From positions 1,426,001 through 1,490,000 of the forward strand of contig NZ_JARDUA010000001.1 of NCBI RefSeq assembly GCF_029360645.1: a stretch of 64,000 nucleotides of DNA, written 5' to 3'. A program made the translations under genes and the position numbers. Numbering within the stretch: position 1 is the first letter of the stretch; every line of letters starts with the position of its first letter. The notes beneath the pieces were generated by a model that was not told the origin of the DNA, ran no database searches, and was given only the letters and a program-made list of their open reading frames with translations. The stretch is from Pontibacter litorisediminis. GTDB lineage: Bacteria; Bacteroidota; Bacteroidia; Cytophagales; Hymenobacteraceae. Below are positions 25,741-33,521 of the stretch, piece after piece.

Positions 25741-25769
25741 GTAAGCCACCCCGCAATGGAGTGGCTTGC
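25741..25769. terminator. Bidirectional terminator after dps
   Basis: Nine-base arms (25741-25749 and 25761-25769) with one G-U pair and an 11-base loop. On the minus strand it is followed by TTGTTTTAT; on the plus strand the tail is weaker. Confidence 0.75.
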
Positions 25770-25797
25770 CTGTTTCCGCTAAAGCATAAGCGAAAGC

Positions 25798-26274
25798 TTA
25801 ATCTTTCAGGTAAGCCGAGTACATCCACACCAGCTTTTCCTGCTCCCGGATGTAGTCGCTCATCAGGGCGTTGGTGCCTTCGTCATTAGCATCGCCAGAC
25901 AACGCCAGCAGCTCGCGCTCCGACTCAAGCAGCACGCTGAAGCCATTGAGCACCTCCTGCACCGCCTGGTTGCCATCCGACACGTTCGCCACCTCCTTGA
26001 TGGAAGCGTTGTCAAGGTATGCCGAGAAGGAGTGGAAAGGCGTGTGGCCCAGCGTCAGGATGCGCTCGGCGATCTCGTCCACCTTCACGATAGCATCGTT
26101 GTACAGTTCCTCGAACTTGGCGTGCAGCTCAAAGAACTTGTTGCCCGAGATATTCCAGTGGAAGCCCCGCGCATTGATGTAGAACAGCTGGTAGTTCGCC
26201 AGCAGCTTATTCAGTTTACCTGCCAGTTGTTGCGCTTTATCGGCATCTATGCCTATCAGATTCTTATTTGCCAT
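25798..26274 (-). CDS. dps: Dps-family ferritin-like DNA-protection protein
   Basis: A 158-residue mini-ferritin. The ferroxidase residues lie in FYINARGFHWNISGNKFFELHAKFEELYND and VDEIAERILTLG, the signature region of Dps. The dodecamer stores iron, detoxifies peroxide and binds DNA in stress or starvation. ATG at 26274 (MANKNLIGID) matches the usual N-terminus; an in-frame extension to 26358 is unlikely to be translated. No OxyR- or Fur-like site was recognised upstream. A terminator lies 30 bases past the stop. Confidence 0.95.
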   Translation of the reverse strand: MANKNLIGIDADKAQQLAGKLNKLLANYQLFYINARGFHWNISGNKFFELHAKFEELYNDAIVKVDEIAERILTLGHTPFHSFSAYLDNASIKEVANVSDGNQAVQEVLNGFSVLLESERELLALSGDANDEGTNALMSDYIREQEKLVWMYSAYLKD

Positions 26275-26423
26275 AGTCTGTCTTGCTTTATAGTTGATAC
26301 ACTTTGTTGATGCAGGAAGATGAGAAGATCTCCCCTTCCTGCCAATGACCAATGTCATTGGCAGTTCTATTACCTACGTGGGCTACTGCTTTTGTATACG
26401 ACTATGGCACTGGCAGAAGGTTA

Positions 26424-27740
26424 TTATTTCTGTTTCAGCATGGAGGCGGTGTAAGGGTTGGAGAGCAGCTCTGCGAACAGCTCCCAGCGCTTCTCCGGGT
26501 TATCGTCGGTGCCGCCGTTGCGCTCTATGTAGTGGCGCACCAGTTCTTTGCCCAGGTTATAGTTGATCACGTAGCTGCGGTACTTGTCCATGAAGCGGGT
26601 ACGCTGCAGAGCGCGGTCTTTTTGGTAGAGGTTATACTTTACGAGCAGGTCGGCAGCCTCTTCTCTGCTGATCTCGCCGTTCAGATAATGCCTGGCCGCC
26701 TCGTTTCCGGCAAAATCCAGTTGCCCTATTTTGGCAAGGATGCTGTAGTAACGGTCGGCCTCTGCCGGGTTCAGGCCGGCTAGCGGGAACAGTACCTCTT
26801 TCTCAAACTGCAGGCGCTCCTCTGCCGGAAAGGCCACCTCAATGCCGTAGTTCGCGCTGCCCTCGGCAATTAAGCTTTGCGGGCTGAAGAGCGGGTAAAT
26901 AGAGTACTCCTTCCAGCCTTTCTTATCCACCAGGTTCTGCTCCAGCAGCACGTTAAACACGTGGTGGCCGGGGTAGCCTTCGTGCGATGCCAGGTCGATG
27001 GCGCGCTCGATGTAGATCGGAAAGTCAGTGTTGATCTGGATGAGGCTATAGCCTTTGCCCTGGTAGTAGTTGTAGCCCGACCAGGCTTTGTCCGTCACGA
27101 AGTCCAGTTTAAAGTTCTCCCGCTCCGGCAGGTCATAGTGCGCTTTGGTGCGGCTGCGGGCCTCGGCAATGGCGGCTTTGAACACGGTGTCCAGTTTGGC
27201 TTTCGGTATCTCAAATTTGGCGCGGTAGGCATCCCAGCGCTCAGTTATACTTCCCTTGCCCGGCAGCTCGCGGTCAATCTCGGTAAGGATAGAGTCGAAG
27301 TAGGCCAGCTCGTAGTGCGGCGGTTCGGCATCGTAAAACAGTTTGGCCTCTTCATCAAAGCCATACTTTTTACCTTGCATTATCTCTACTTTGGTGATGG
27401 CGGCCAGCATCTGCTTTTTGAACATAGCCAGGCGGCGCTGCTCGTCTGCAGGCAAGCTGGTGGTGTCCTGCGCCTGCAGCTGCTCCTGAATCGCCCTGAA
27501 CTCTTTTAAGAACGCTTCGGCCGGGAGCGAATCTGCCGCTGCTTCCGTAGGTTTCCATTCCTCCGGGCCGTAGTAAGCATCCACCACATCGCTGTCGTAC
27601 TGGCCCAGCCGGAGCAGCGTTTTCACATAGCGCTCAGCCAGTTGATCCATGGTGGCCACTTCGGCGGTTTCGGTTTCTGTTTGGGTGGAGGTGCAGGCCC
27701 AGCAGGCTACGGCCAGCAGGAGCAACAGTGCTTTTTTCAT
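26424..27740 (-). CDS. DUF885-family putative zinc peptidase, lipoprotein
   Basis: A 438-residue protein beginning MKKALLLLLAVACWAC, which fits a lipoprotein signal with lipidation on Cys13 or Cys16. The rest is a largely helical domain with ASHEGYPGHHVFNVLLEQN, the HExxPGHH-type metal motif of DUF885 proteins. AEGSANYGIEVAFP and the C-terminal INYNLGKELVRHYIERNGG are also typical of the family. The enzymes are presumed periplasmic metallopeptidases, with activity shown for few members. It is monocistronic and divergent from the repeat-rich region at 27.9-28.5 kb. Confidence 0.88.
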   Translation of the reverse strand: MKKALLLLLAVACWACTSTQTETETAEVATMDQLAERYVKTLLRLGQYDSDVVDAYYGPEEWKPTEAAADSLPAEAFLKEFRAIQEQLQAQDTTSLPADEQRRLAMFKKQMLAAITKVEIMQGKKYGFDEEAKLFYDAEPPHYELAYFDSILTEIDRELPGKGSITERWDAYRAKFEIPKAKLDTVFKAAIAEARSRTKAHYDLPERENFKLDFVTDKAWSGYNYYQGKGYSLIQINTDFPIYIERAIDLASHEGYPGHHVFNVLLEQNLVDKKGWKEYSIYPLFSPQSLIAEGSANYGIEVAFPAEERLQFEKEVLFPLAGLNPAEADRYYSILAKIGQLDFAGNEAARHYLNGEISREEAADLLVKYNLYQKDRALQRTRFMDKYRSYVINYNLGKELVRHYIERNGGTDDNPEKRWELFAELLSNPYTASMLKQK

Positions 27741-28520
27741 AGAGGGTGGTTTGGTATGGGTATGGTTAAGGTAGCAAGATAAGATTTTGCAAGGAAGTGG
27801 GAGGTTATAATTTACTAATGCTCATACTCTGGCACCATATGGCCAAGACTTCAGACAAGGCCAGAGGGTGCCGGGTTTGTGACTCAACTTGCTTGGGAAG
27901 CCAAACTTTGACTTTAACATTATCCTTTATACTTACGATCGCAATATCTCCCTCCGCTGCCGCGGGTTTGCAACTCGTGACCTTCTACTATCTCGGATTT
28001 GTGAACTTAGTAGCTTGAAAAGCCATGCTTTAAACCTGTTTATACTTTATACTTTCTCTGGCGCAGGCGCCCGCTTGTGCCGCTATTAGCCATAGCTTCC
28101 TGCAACTGGAACCAAGCTATCTTTGCTAGCTACCGTTCATCAACAGCTTTACCACCAGCTTGTTGCATAGAATACTTTCTACTCTCCAGCCCGAGCGGGC
28201 TCGTCTTGGGGGTAGGGGCCCTCAATAAGGGCATCGCGCTGGGAGCTTTTCCTGCCCTCGCTCTCGCTCGGTACCGGAAAAACTCGCATAGGCGCTCTTT
28301 TTCGAGGGCCCCTACCCCCACCCAAAGACTGGGAAACAGTTCGATAGCCAGAGCTGACGGAGCTTGAACAGAGCTCTCCTCCTTGAACTACAGAGAACGA
28401 GAGTCCGAAGGTAGCGAGCGTAGCTATAAGGGGCAGGGGTGGTTGGGCCTGGTAATGGGAAACCCCAACCCCCGTTTTAGGGTAGGAACCCTTTATAAAG
28501 GTGGAGCGCTGGTATGGTCT
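27741..28520. other. Long intergenic region containing a dispersed repeat copy
   Basis: These 780 bases carry no credible gene. The first 200 bases are unremarkable. From about 27945 the sequence matches parts of the spacer at 38950-39350. The Dabb gene stop lies at the right edge. Confidence 0.6.
27945..28475. repeat. Dispersed intergenic repeat, copy A
   Basis: Several blocks are shared with copy B near 38.95-39.35 kb: the GGGTTTGCA phrase near 27963, GCAACTGG...AAGCTA near 28103, CTCTCCAGCCCGAG followed by GGGGGTAGGGGCCCTC (28208-28223) and AAGGGCATCGCGCTG, then ACTGGG...GTTCGATAGCCA...GCTGACGGAGCTTGA, and GAAGGTAGCGAGCGTAGCT near 28408. It also contains a perfect 16-base inverted repeat (28208-28223 with 28304-28319). 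Stretches of divergence and small indels show the copies are old. Confidence 0.75.
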
Positions 28521-28934
28521 CTACACATCCACCGAGTCATACACGATCACCTTCGACCACAGGTGCGAGTAGTTCTCCACGAACTGCAGGTGAACGGGGT
28601 GTTTCTGGTAGACTTCCTGCTGCTCCAGGTTATCGAAAAATAGCAGCCATGACACGGCGTAGCCCCGCTCAATCACATCGCGGTTGGTGCTGGCCGGCAC
28701 GCCTATCTTAGCCAGCCGTATCTCCTTGATGGCCTTCAGTGTGTTCAGCCCCTCGATCAGTTTGGCTTTGTCTGCTTCGGAGCCGGGGTTGTGAAGCCAG
28801 AAGTATACATGATGCACAAAGTTGTTTTTGGGCTTTTTCTGAGCACTGGCAAACAGGGGCATCAGGCCCAGCGCACCGGTAAAGGAAAGAAAGGTCGTGT
28901 TTCCGAGAAAGGATCTTCTGGATAGTTTTTTCAT
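28521..28934 (-). CDS. Dabb-family (stress-responsive A/B barrel) exported protein
   Basis: A 137-residue protein with a twin-arginine-like signal (MKKLSRRSFLGNTTFLSFTG to FASAQ). The mature part is a ferredoxin-like alpha/beta barrel: VHHVYFWLHNPGSEADKAKL, then YAVSWLLFFDNLEQQEVYQ and HPVHLQFVENYSHLWSKV. Dabb proteins in Bacteroidetes often accompany sugar oxidoreductases and isomerases, without a firmly known reaction. It lies 62 bases downstream of a TAT-exported Gfo/Idh/MocA gene, so the two are probably co-transcribed and both exported folded. Confidence 0.87.
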   Translation of the reverse strand: MKKLSRRSFLGNTTFLSFTGALGLMPLFASAQKKPKNNFVHHVYFWLHNPGSEADKAKLIEGLNTLKAIKEIRLAKIGVPASTNRDVIERGYAVSWLLFFDNLEQQEVYQKHPVHLQFVENYSHLWSKVIVYDSVDV

Positions 28935-28996
28935 CGTGTTAAAGTATGTATAGCTAAATTTTAGGACTGGTATAAAGTACTTCTAAAACCATGAAT

Positions 28997-30052
28997 TTAC
29001 CCTTTCAAAGCGCCTAGTTGCTTATCGGCTGCGGCACGGGCCTTCTGCATCACGCTCTCCAGGCTCACTGTAGCTCCTCCCTGGGCTTTGCTCTCGTCTG
29101 CGGCCTCCATAAAGGCAAAAATCTCAAGCGTTTCCTCCGGGCTAATGGGTGCTTTGCCTGTACGGAAAAACTCGGCAATCTGCACTACCAGCGGGCGGTA
29201 CCCCTCCCAAGGTCCGAAAGTGGCAACTCCCTTCTCCCCGAAGGCGGTTCCGCCAAAATCGTGCGCACCGGCACGCAGGCCCCTGAAGGTCCCAAGCCTG
29301 CCGTCCTCCCACACCCCCACGACCACGTCGGCCCCTTCGGTGTAGGTACGTTGCACGCTCTTGCACCCGGTTCCCAGCACCGTGAAAAGTGCCTCCACGC
29401 CATGTACGCCATACCAGAACAAATCAGGGTGCGTTTTTTCGATAACCGCCGGGCTATACGCATCGGCCCCCAGTACTTTTCCGATCTTTCCGTTCCGGAT
29501 CTGCTGCGCGCTGTCCATGTACCTTAAGGAGGAAGCCGAGAAGACAGGCACTCTATACTTTTCCGCCGCCTGAAAAATGGCGACTGCATCGGCCAGGGAG
29601 GCGGCGATGGGCTTATCGATAAACACCGGTTTGCCCGCCTTCAGCACCGGCAGGGCCTGCTCCAGGTGCAGGCGTCCGTCATTTGTTTCCAGCAGCACCA
29701 CATCCACTTTGCGCAGCAGCGCCTTGATGGAGTCCACGATCTCCACCCCCATGCTGCGCATTTTCTCCGTGGCTCCGGGTATGGTATTCACACTGAACTC
29801 GATGTCGCGGCTGCCATACGGGTAGGCGGCCACTACTTTAAAACCGGCTACATCGGCTGCAGCCTTCGGGTCGTGGAAGATTTCGGTGAACTTGACGCTG
29901 TGCTCGGTGTCCAGGCCGATTATGCCTACTTTGATTTCCTTGGCAGGCTTGTTCTGGGCGAGTGCAGCAAATGCGCTGCCAAAGAGGCCAAGCCCGATAC
30001 CGGCAACGGTAGCTGTTTTAAGGAACGTACGACGGTCTGTAGATGCGTGCAT
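28997..30052 (-). CDS. TAT-exported Gfo/Idh/MocA-family oxidoreductase
   Basis: A 351-residue protein. ATG at 30052 gives MHASTDRRTFLKTATVAGIG, a good twin-arginine signal (DRRTFLK) ending SAFAALAQ; a start 11 codons earlier is possible. The Rossmann segment is EIKVGIIGLDTEHSVKF, and FIDKPIAASLADAV contains the DKP version of the EKP motif. The C-terminal domain has FWYGVHGVEALFTVLG. TAT export is expected so the protein folds with its nicotinamide cofactor before secretion, as in glucose-fructose oxidoreductase. Neighbours suggest oxidation of an external sugar. Confidence 0.88.
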   Translation of the reverse strand: MHASTDRRTFLKTATVAGIGLGLFGSAFAALAQNKPAKEIKVGIIGLDTEHSVKFTEIFHDPKAAADVAGFKVVAAYPYGSRDIEFSVNTIPGATEKMRSMGVEIVDSIKALLRKVDVVLLETNDGRLHLEQALPVLKAGKPVFIDKPIAASLADAVAIFQAAEKYRVPVFSASSLRYMDSAQQIRNGKIGKVLGADAYSPAVIEKTHPDLFWYGVHGVEALFTVLGTGCKSVQRTYTEGADVVVGVWEDGRLGTFRGLRAGAHDFGGTAFGEKGVATFGPWEGYRPLVVQIAEFFRTGKAPISPEETLEIFAFMEAADESKAQGGATVSLESVMQKARAAADKQLGALKG

Positions 30053-30131
30053 AGGCAACTTTTTCCAAGTATGAATCAGAGCCACTTCTCCTGCTTAGGG
30101 GTTTGAGTGGGGCATTTATATAAGTATACAA

Positions 30132-31217
30132 TTAGCTTAGCCGCACCACCTGCCCTGTCCGTACCGACTCGTCGCAGGCAAAGGCGATGCGCAGGCTGTT
30201 CACCGCATCCTCCAGGTGCTCTGCCAGGTCCAGGTTTTCCTGTATGGCTTTGAGGAAATAGCGTTGCTCCCGGTTGCAGAGCTCCTGGTGGTCCGGCTCG
30301 TCCTCCAGGTTGATCCAGGAGTCCTCTTTCAGAAACTGGTTATGCTTGTCCAGGTCGGCATGGTGAAAGCGCAACGCCTCGGTCTGGGTATGTGCCGCCA
30401 CCGAGTCCGACTTGCCGGCGCCGCCTGCGTCTCTCGCTACTATCGACACACAACCTTTTGGCCCGATCACATCTTTGATGAAAAAGGCGGTTTCGCTCAT
30501 CATCGGTCCCCAGCCGGCCTCATACCAGCCCACCGAGCCGTCTTCGAACCGGATCTGCAATTGGCCATAGTTGTAGTTGTCCTCCGGGATGTCGTCGGTA
30601 AGCCGTGCGCCGATGGCGCTCACCTGCACCGGCTTGGAGCGCGTCATCTGGCACATCACGTCGATGTAGTGCACGCCGCAGTCTACAATCGGGCTCAGGC
30701 TCTTCATCAGGTTGCGGTACACGTCCCACATGCGGCCGTGGCTTTGCTGGTTCAGGTTCATGCGCATCACCAGCGGTTTTCCCAACTCCTGGCTAAGGGA
30801 GATAAAACGCTCCCAGGAAGGATGGTGCCGCAGGATATAACCCACCACCACTTTTTTGTTTGCGCGCCGGGCAGCTTCTACAACCCGCTCAGCACCCGCC
30901 ACGGTGTCAGCCAGCGGTTTCTCTACAAACACATGGCATCCTTGCTCCAGGGCTGTAATGGCATAGGCTTCATGGGTATCGGGGTAGGTGGAGATGCAGA
31001 CTGCATCCGGGCGGGTTTCGTGTAAGGCTTCCTCATAGTCGCTGAACAAAGGACAACCGCCGCCAAGCTGCTCATTCAGGGCTTCCTTACTGGCGCCGGT
31101 AGAAACCAGGCCGCAGATCTCAAAACCATCCAGAGCATGGTAAGCCAGCGCATGCGAGGCGCCCATGTTACCACAGCCTACTACCAGTGTGCGCAAGGGC
31201 GTTGTTCCGTGAGGCAT
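30132..31217 (-). CDS. Gfo/Idh/MocA-family oxidoreductase, cytosolic
   Basis: A 361-residue enzyme without a signal peptide. LVVGCGNMGASHALAYHAL is the NAD(P) loop, HVFVEKPLADTVAGAERV carries the complete EKP motif, and the catalytic segment is SPIVDCGVHYIDVMCQM (Asp and His). It is the most upstream gene of the minus-strand set with the exported Gfo protein and Dabb gene (gap 79 bases), and it is divergent from a cupin gene. It probably handles, inside the cell, the sugar acid or ketosugar formed by its exported paralogue. Confidence 0.9.
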   Translation of the reverse strand: MPHGTTPLRTLVVGCGNMGASHALAYHALDGFEICGLVSTGASKEALNEQLGGGCPLFSDYEEALHETRPDAVCISTYPDTHEAYAITALEQGCHVFVEKPLADTVAGAERVVEAARRANKKVVVGYILRHHPSWERFISLSQELGKPLVMRMNLNQQSHGRMWDVYRNLMKSLSPIVDCGVHYIDVMCQMTRSKPVQVSAIGARLTDDIPEDNYNYGQLQIRFEDGSVGWYEAGWGPMMSETAFFIKDVIGPKGCVSIVARDAGGAGKSDSVAAHTQTEALRFHHADLDKHNQFLKEDSWINLEDEPDHQELCNREQRYFLKAIQENLDLAEHLEDAVNSLRIAFACDESVRTGQVVRLS

Positions 31218-31291
31218 AAGTATAAATGTTTTATCGTTTGTTTAATCCTTCAGGGCTGACAACGTAATTGTTACGTATAAATATAGGAATT

Positions 31292-31807
31292 ATGGCGAAA
31301 CAAACAACAATCCCCTTCCACCTGCAGCCCCACGGCAACATCCCCAACAACCCGCAGTTGCCCTTGCTGGTATATGCGCAGGTGTTTTCGGAGAAGGATG
31401 ATCTGGTGAGCCGGTTTAAAGAGGCCTTCAGGCAACACAACTGGCGCGGCAGTTGGGTAAATGGCGTGTTTGGCTACCACCACTACCACAGCAAGGCGCA
31501 CGAGGTGCTGGGCGTGGCGGCTGGCTCGGCTGTACTTCTACTGGGCGGGCCCGGCGGCGAAGAGCTAGAAGTAAGCGCCGGCGACATGCTGGTGTTGCCC
31601 GCCGGCACAGGCCATTGCCTGAAATCCTCTGCTTCGGGTTTTAAGGTGGTGGGCGCCTACCCTGCCGGTCAGGAAGACTATGACATCTGCACTGAAAAAG
31701 ACGATCCGGAGGAGAAGAAAAAGAATATAGCACAGGTGGCACTACCTGCCGCCGACCCCGTCTTTGGACAAGACGGCCCGCTGCTGCAGCACTGGAAGCA
31801 GGGTTGA
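31292..31807 (+). CDS. Cupin-domain protein
   Basis: A 171-residue single-domain cupin. Metal-binding residues are suggested by GYHHYHSKAHEVLGVAAG (motif 1, several His and Glu) and VLPAGTGHCLKSS (motif 2 His). ATG at 31292 is preferred over the upstream TTG, since it begins MAKQTTIPFHLQPHG. Cupins of this size are sugar isomerases, dioxygenases or binding proteins. The position beside sugar oxidoreductases suggests carbohydrate metabolism, but the reaction is unknown. A -7 box for the next gene lies 70 bases after the stop. Confidence 0.82.
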   Translation: MAKQTTIPFHLQPHGNIPNNPQLPLLVYAQVFSEKDDLVSRFKEAFRQHNWRGSWVNGVFGYHHYHSKAHEVLGVAAGSAVLLLGGPGGEELEVSAGDMLVLPAGTGHCLKSSASGFKVVGAYPAGQEDYDICTEKDDPEEKKKNIAQVALPAADPVFGQDGPLLQHWKQG

Positions 31808-31876
31808 CCTGCAAGCACCTGCCCGCTTGCCCTCTTGCTCTCCCATCAGCCCCTGCCAGGAAACCGACAGGATAAC

Positions 31877-31884
31877 TATATTTG
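31877..31884 (+). promoter_or_regulatory. Bacteroidetes -7 box TATATTTG
   Basis: Exact TANNTTTG match, 25 bases before the ATG at 31909 of the sugar dehydrogenase. No TTTG was seen at the -33 spacing. Confidence 0.55.
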
Positions 31885-31908
31885 CCAGAAACTATACTTG
31901 GTTTACCT

Positions 31909-33402
31909 ATGCGCAAAGCAAAAAGCATGAAAAACGCACCTTCCCTGTACGCCTTACTGGCCGCATCTACCCTTGGCCTTGGCAGCTGCAACAGCACTTC
32001 CTCACCCACCACCTCCACCAGTGCCGCAACAGCCGCCCTCGGCTCTGCCACGCAGGCCGCTGCTGCCCCAGAGGCCGATTTAAACGGTGCCAAAGCCGCC
32101 TACATCAGCTACTGCTCCGGCTGCCACGGCGAGGAGTTGGAGGCCTTCGCCGACCGCAAATGGAAGCACGGCAGCGCCGACGAGGACCTGTTCAAGGCCA
32201 TCAAGCACGGCTATCCGGACGAAGGCATGCCTGCTTTTGCCGAGACTTTCACCGACGAGCAGATAAAGGAACTGGTGGCCTACATCCAGCAGGGCATCAA
32301 AGAGATCAAAGCCTACGATTTTGGCGAAGAGAAAACGGTGGCGGCTGTGCAGCAGTCAGAGCAGCAGCAGTTCCGCCTCGACACGGTGGTAACCGGCCTG
32401 GATGTGCCATGGGGGATGGCTTTCCTGCCTGGTGGCGACATGCTGATCACAGACCGGTCGGGCACCCTCTACCGCCACTCCAAGGAGCAGAAACTGCAAA
32501 AAGTAGAAGGCTCGCCCCAGGTGCTGGCACAGGGCCAGGGCGGCTTGCTGGATGTAGAGCTGCACCCGGATTTTGCCCAAAACAACATCATTTACCTCTC
32601 CTACTCTGCCGTTAAAGAGGAAGGCGGCAGCACCCTCTCCACTACCGCCGTGATGCGCGCCAAGTTGAACGGCACTAAGCTTTCGGAGCAACAGGTGATT
32701 TTTGAGGCGCTGCCTTACAGCAAAACCCGCCACCACTACGGTTCCAGGCTGGAGTTCGACAAGGATGGCTATCTATACATTTCGGTAGGCGACCGCGGCA
32801 ACCACGACGAAAACCCACAGGACCTGGCACGCCACGCGGGCAAAGTGCACCGCGTTAAGGACGACGGCAGCATTCCTTCGGACAATCCCTTCGTGAACCG
32901 GCAGGGCGCTGTGGCGAGTACCTTCTCCTACGGCCACCGCAACATTCAGGGCATGGCGCGCCATCCGCAAACCGGGGAGATCTGGACGCACGAGCATGGC
33001 CCACGTGGCGGCGACGAGGTGAACGTCGCAGAGAAAGGCAAAAATTATGGCTGGCCGGTTATATCCTATGGCATCAACTACAACGGCACCGTGCTGACCG
33101 AGCTAACGAAGAAAGAAGGCATGGAGCAGCCGCTGCACTACTGGGTACCATCCATTGGCCCGTCGGGTATGGCCTTCGTTACCGGCAGCCGTTACAAGAA
33201 TTGGGCAGGCGACCTGATGGTGGGGTCGCTGCGCTTCCAGTTTTTGAGCCGCCTGGAAATGGACGGAGAGAAGATACTCGGGGAAGAGAAACTACTAAAG
33301 AACATTGGCCGCGTGCGCGACGTGAAAATGGGACCGGACGGCTTCCTGTACGTAGCCGTAGAAACGCCCGGCACAATATACAGGCTGATGCCGGTGGAGT
33401 AA
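31909..33402 (+). CDS. Cytochrome c-linked PQQ-type sugar dehydrogenase lipoprotein
   Basis: A 497-residue lipoprotein (LGLGSC, lipidation on Cys27). Residues about 58-115 form a cytochrome c domain: CSGCH (Cys69, Cys72, His73) and the distal Met in DEGMPAFAETFTDEQIK. Residues about 130-497 form a glucose/sorbosone dehydrogenase beta-propeller (GLDVPWGMAFLPGG, GLLDVELHPDFAQNN, RHHYGSRLEFD, GHRNIQGMARHP, EHGPRGGDEVN). These enzymes oxidise sugars with PQQ; the fused heme would pass electrons to the respiratory chain. An internal ATG at 31927 is an alternative start. A terminator follows. Confidence 0.92.
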   Translation: MRKAKSMKNAPSLYALLAASTLGLGSCNSTSSPTTSTSAATAALGSATQAAAAPEADLNGAKAAYISYCSGCHGEELEAFADRKWKHGSADEDLFKAIKHGYPDEGMPAFAETFTDEQIKELVAYIQQGIKEIKAYDFGEEKTVAAVQQSEQQQFRLDTVVTGLDVPWGMAFLPGGDMLITDRSGTLYRHSKEQKLQKVEGSPQVLAQGQGGLLDVELHPDFAQNNIIYLSYSAVKEEGGSTLSTTAVMRAKLNGTKLSEQQVIFEALPYSKTRHHYGSRLEFDKDGYLYISVGDRGNHDENPQDLARHAGKVHRVKDDGSIPSDNPFVNRQGAVASTFSYGHRNIQGMARHPQTGEIWTHEHGPRGGDEVNVAEKGKNYGWPVISYGINYNGTVLTELTKKEGMEQPLHYWVPSIGPSGMAFVTGSRYKNWAGDLMVGSLRFQFLSRLEMDGEKILGEEKLLKNIGRVRDVKMGPDGFLYVAVETPGTIYRLMPVE

Positions 33403-33426
33403 TTTATACTTGCTCCGGTAAAAACC

Positions 33427-33464
33427 AGAAAGCCGCAGGCAACTCAAATTGCCTGCGGCTTTCT
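33427..33464. terminator. Bidirectional terminator between the sugar dehydrogenase and S10 peptidase genes
   Basis: Perfect 16-base arms (33427-33442 and 33449-33464) with a 6-base loop, followed by TTTATTTT on the plus strand. Confidence 0.92.
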
Positions 33465-33521
33465 TTTATTTTAAAACGAGCTAAGTGCCTATACTTATAT
33501 GCTGCAGCTGGTAGCGCTGTT

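Noticed and set aside
28160-28480. A CRISPR array or tandem repeat, suggested by recurring short G-rich phrases.
   Set aside because: The phrases are not regularly spaced and there are no spacer-repeat units; they match one dispersed repeat instead.
28383-28643. An 86-codon plus-strand frame in the repeat copy A region.
   Set aside because: Its first half is repeat sequence and its second half is antisense to the Dabb gene.
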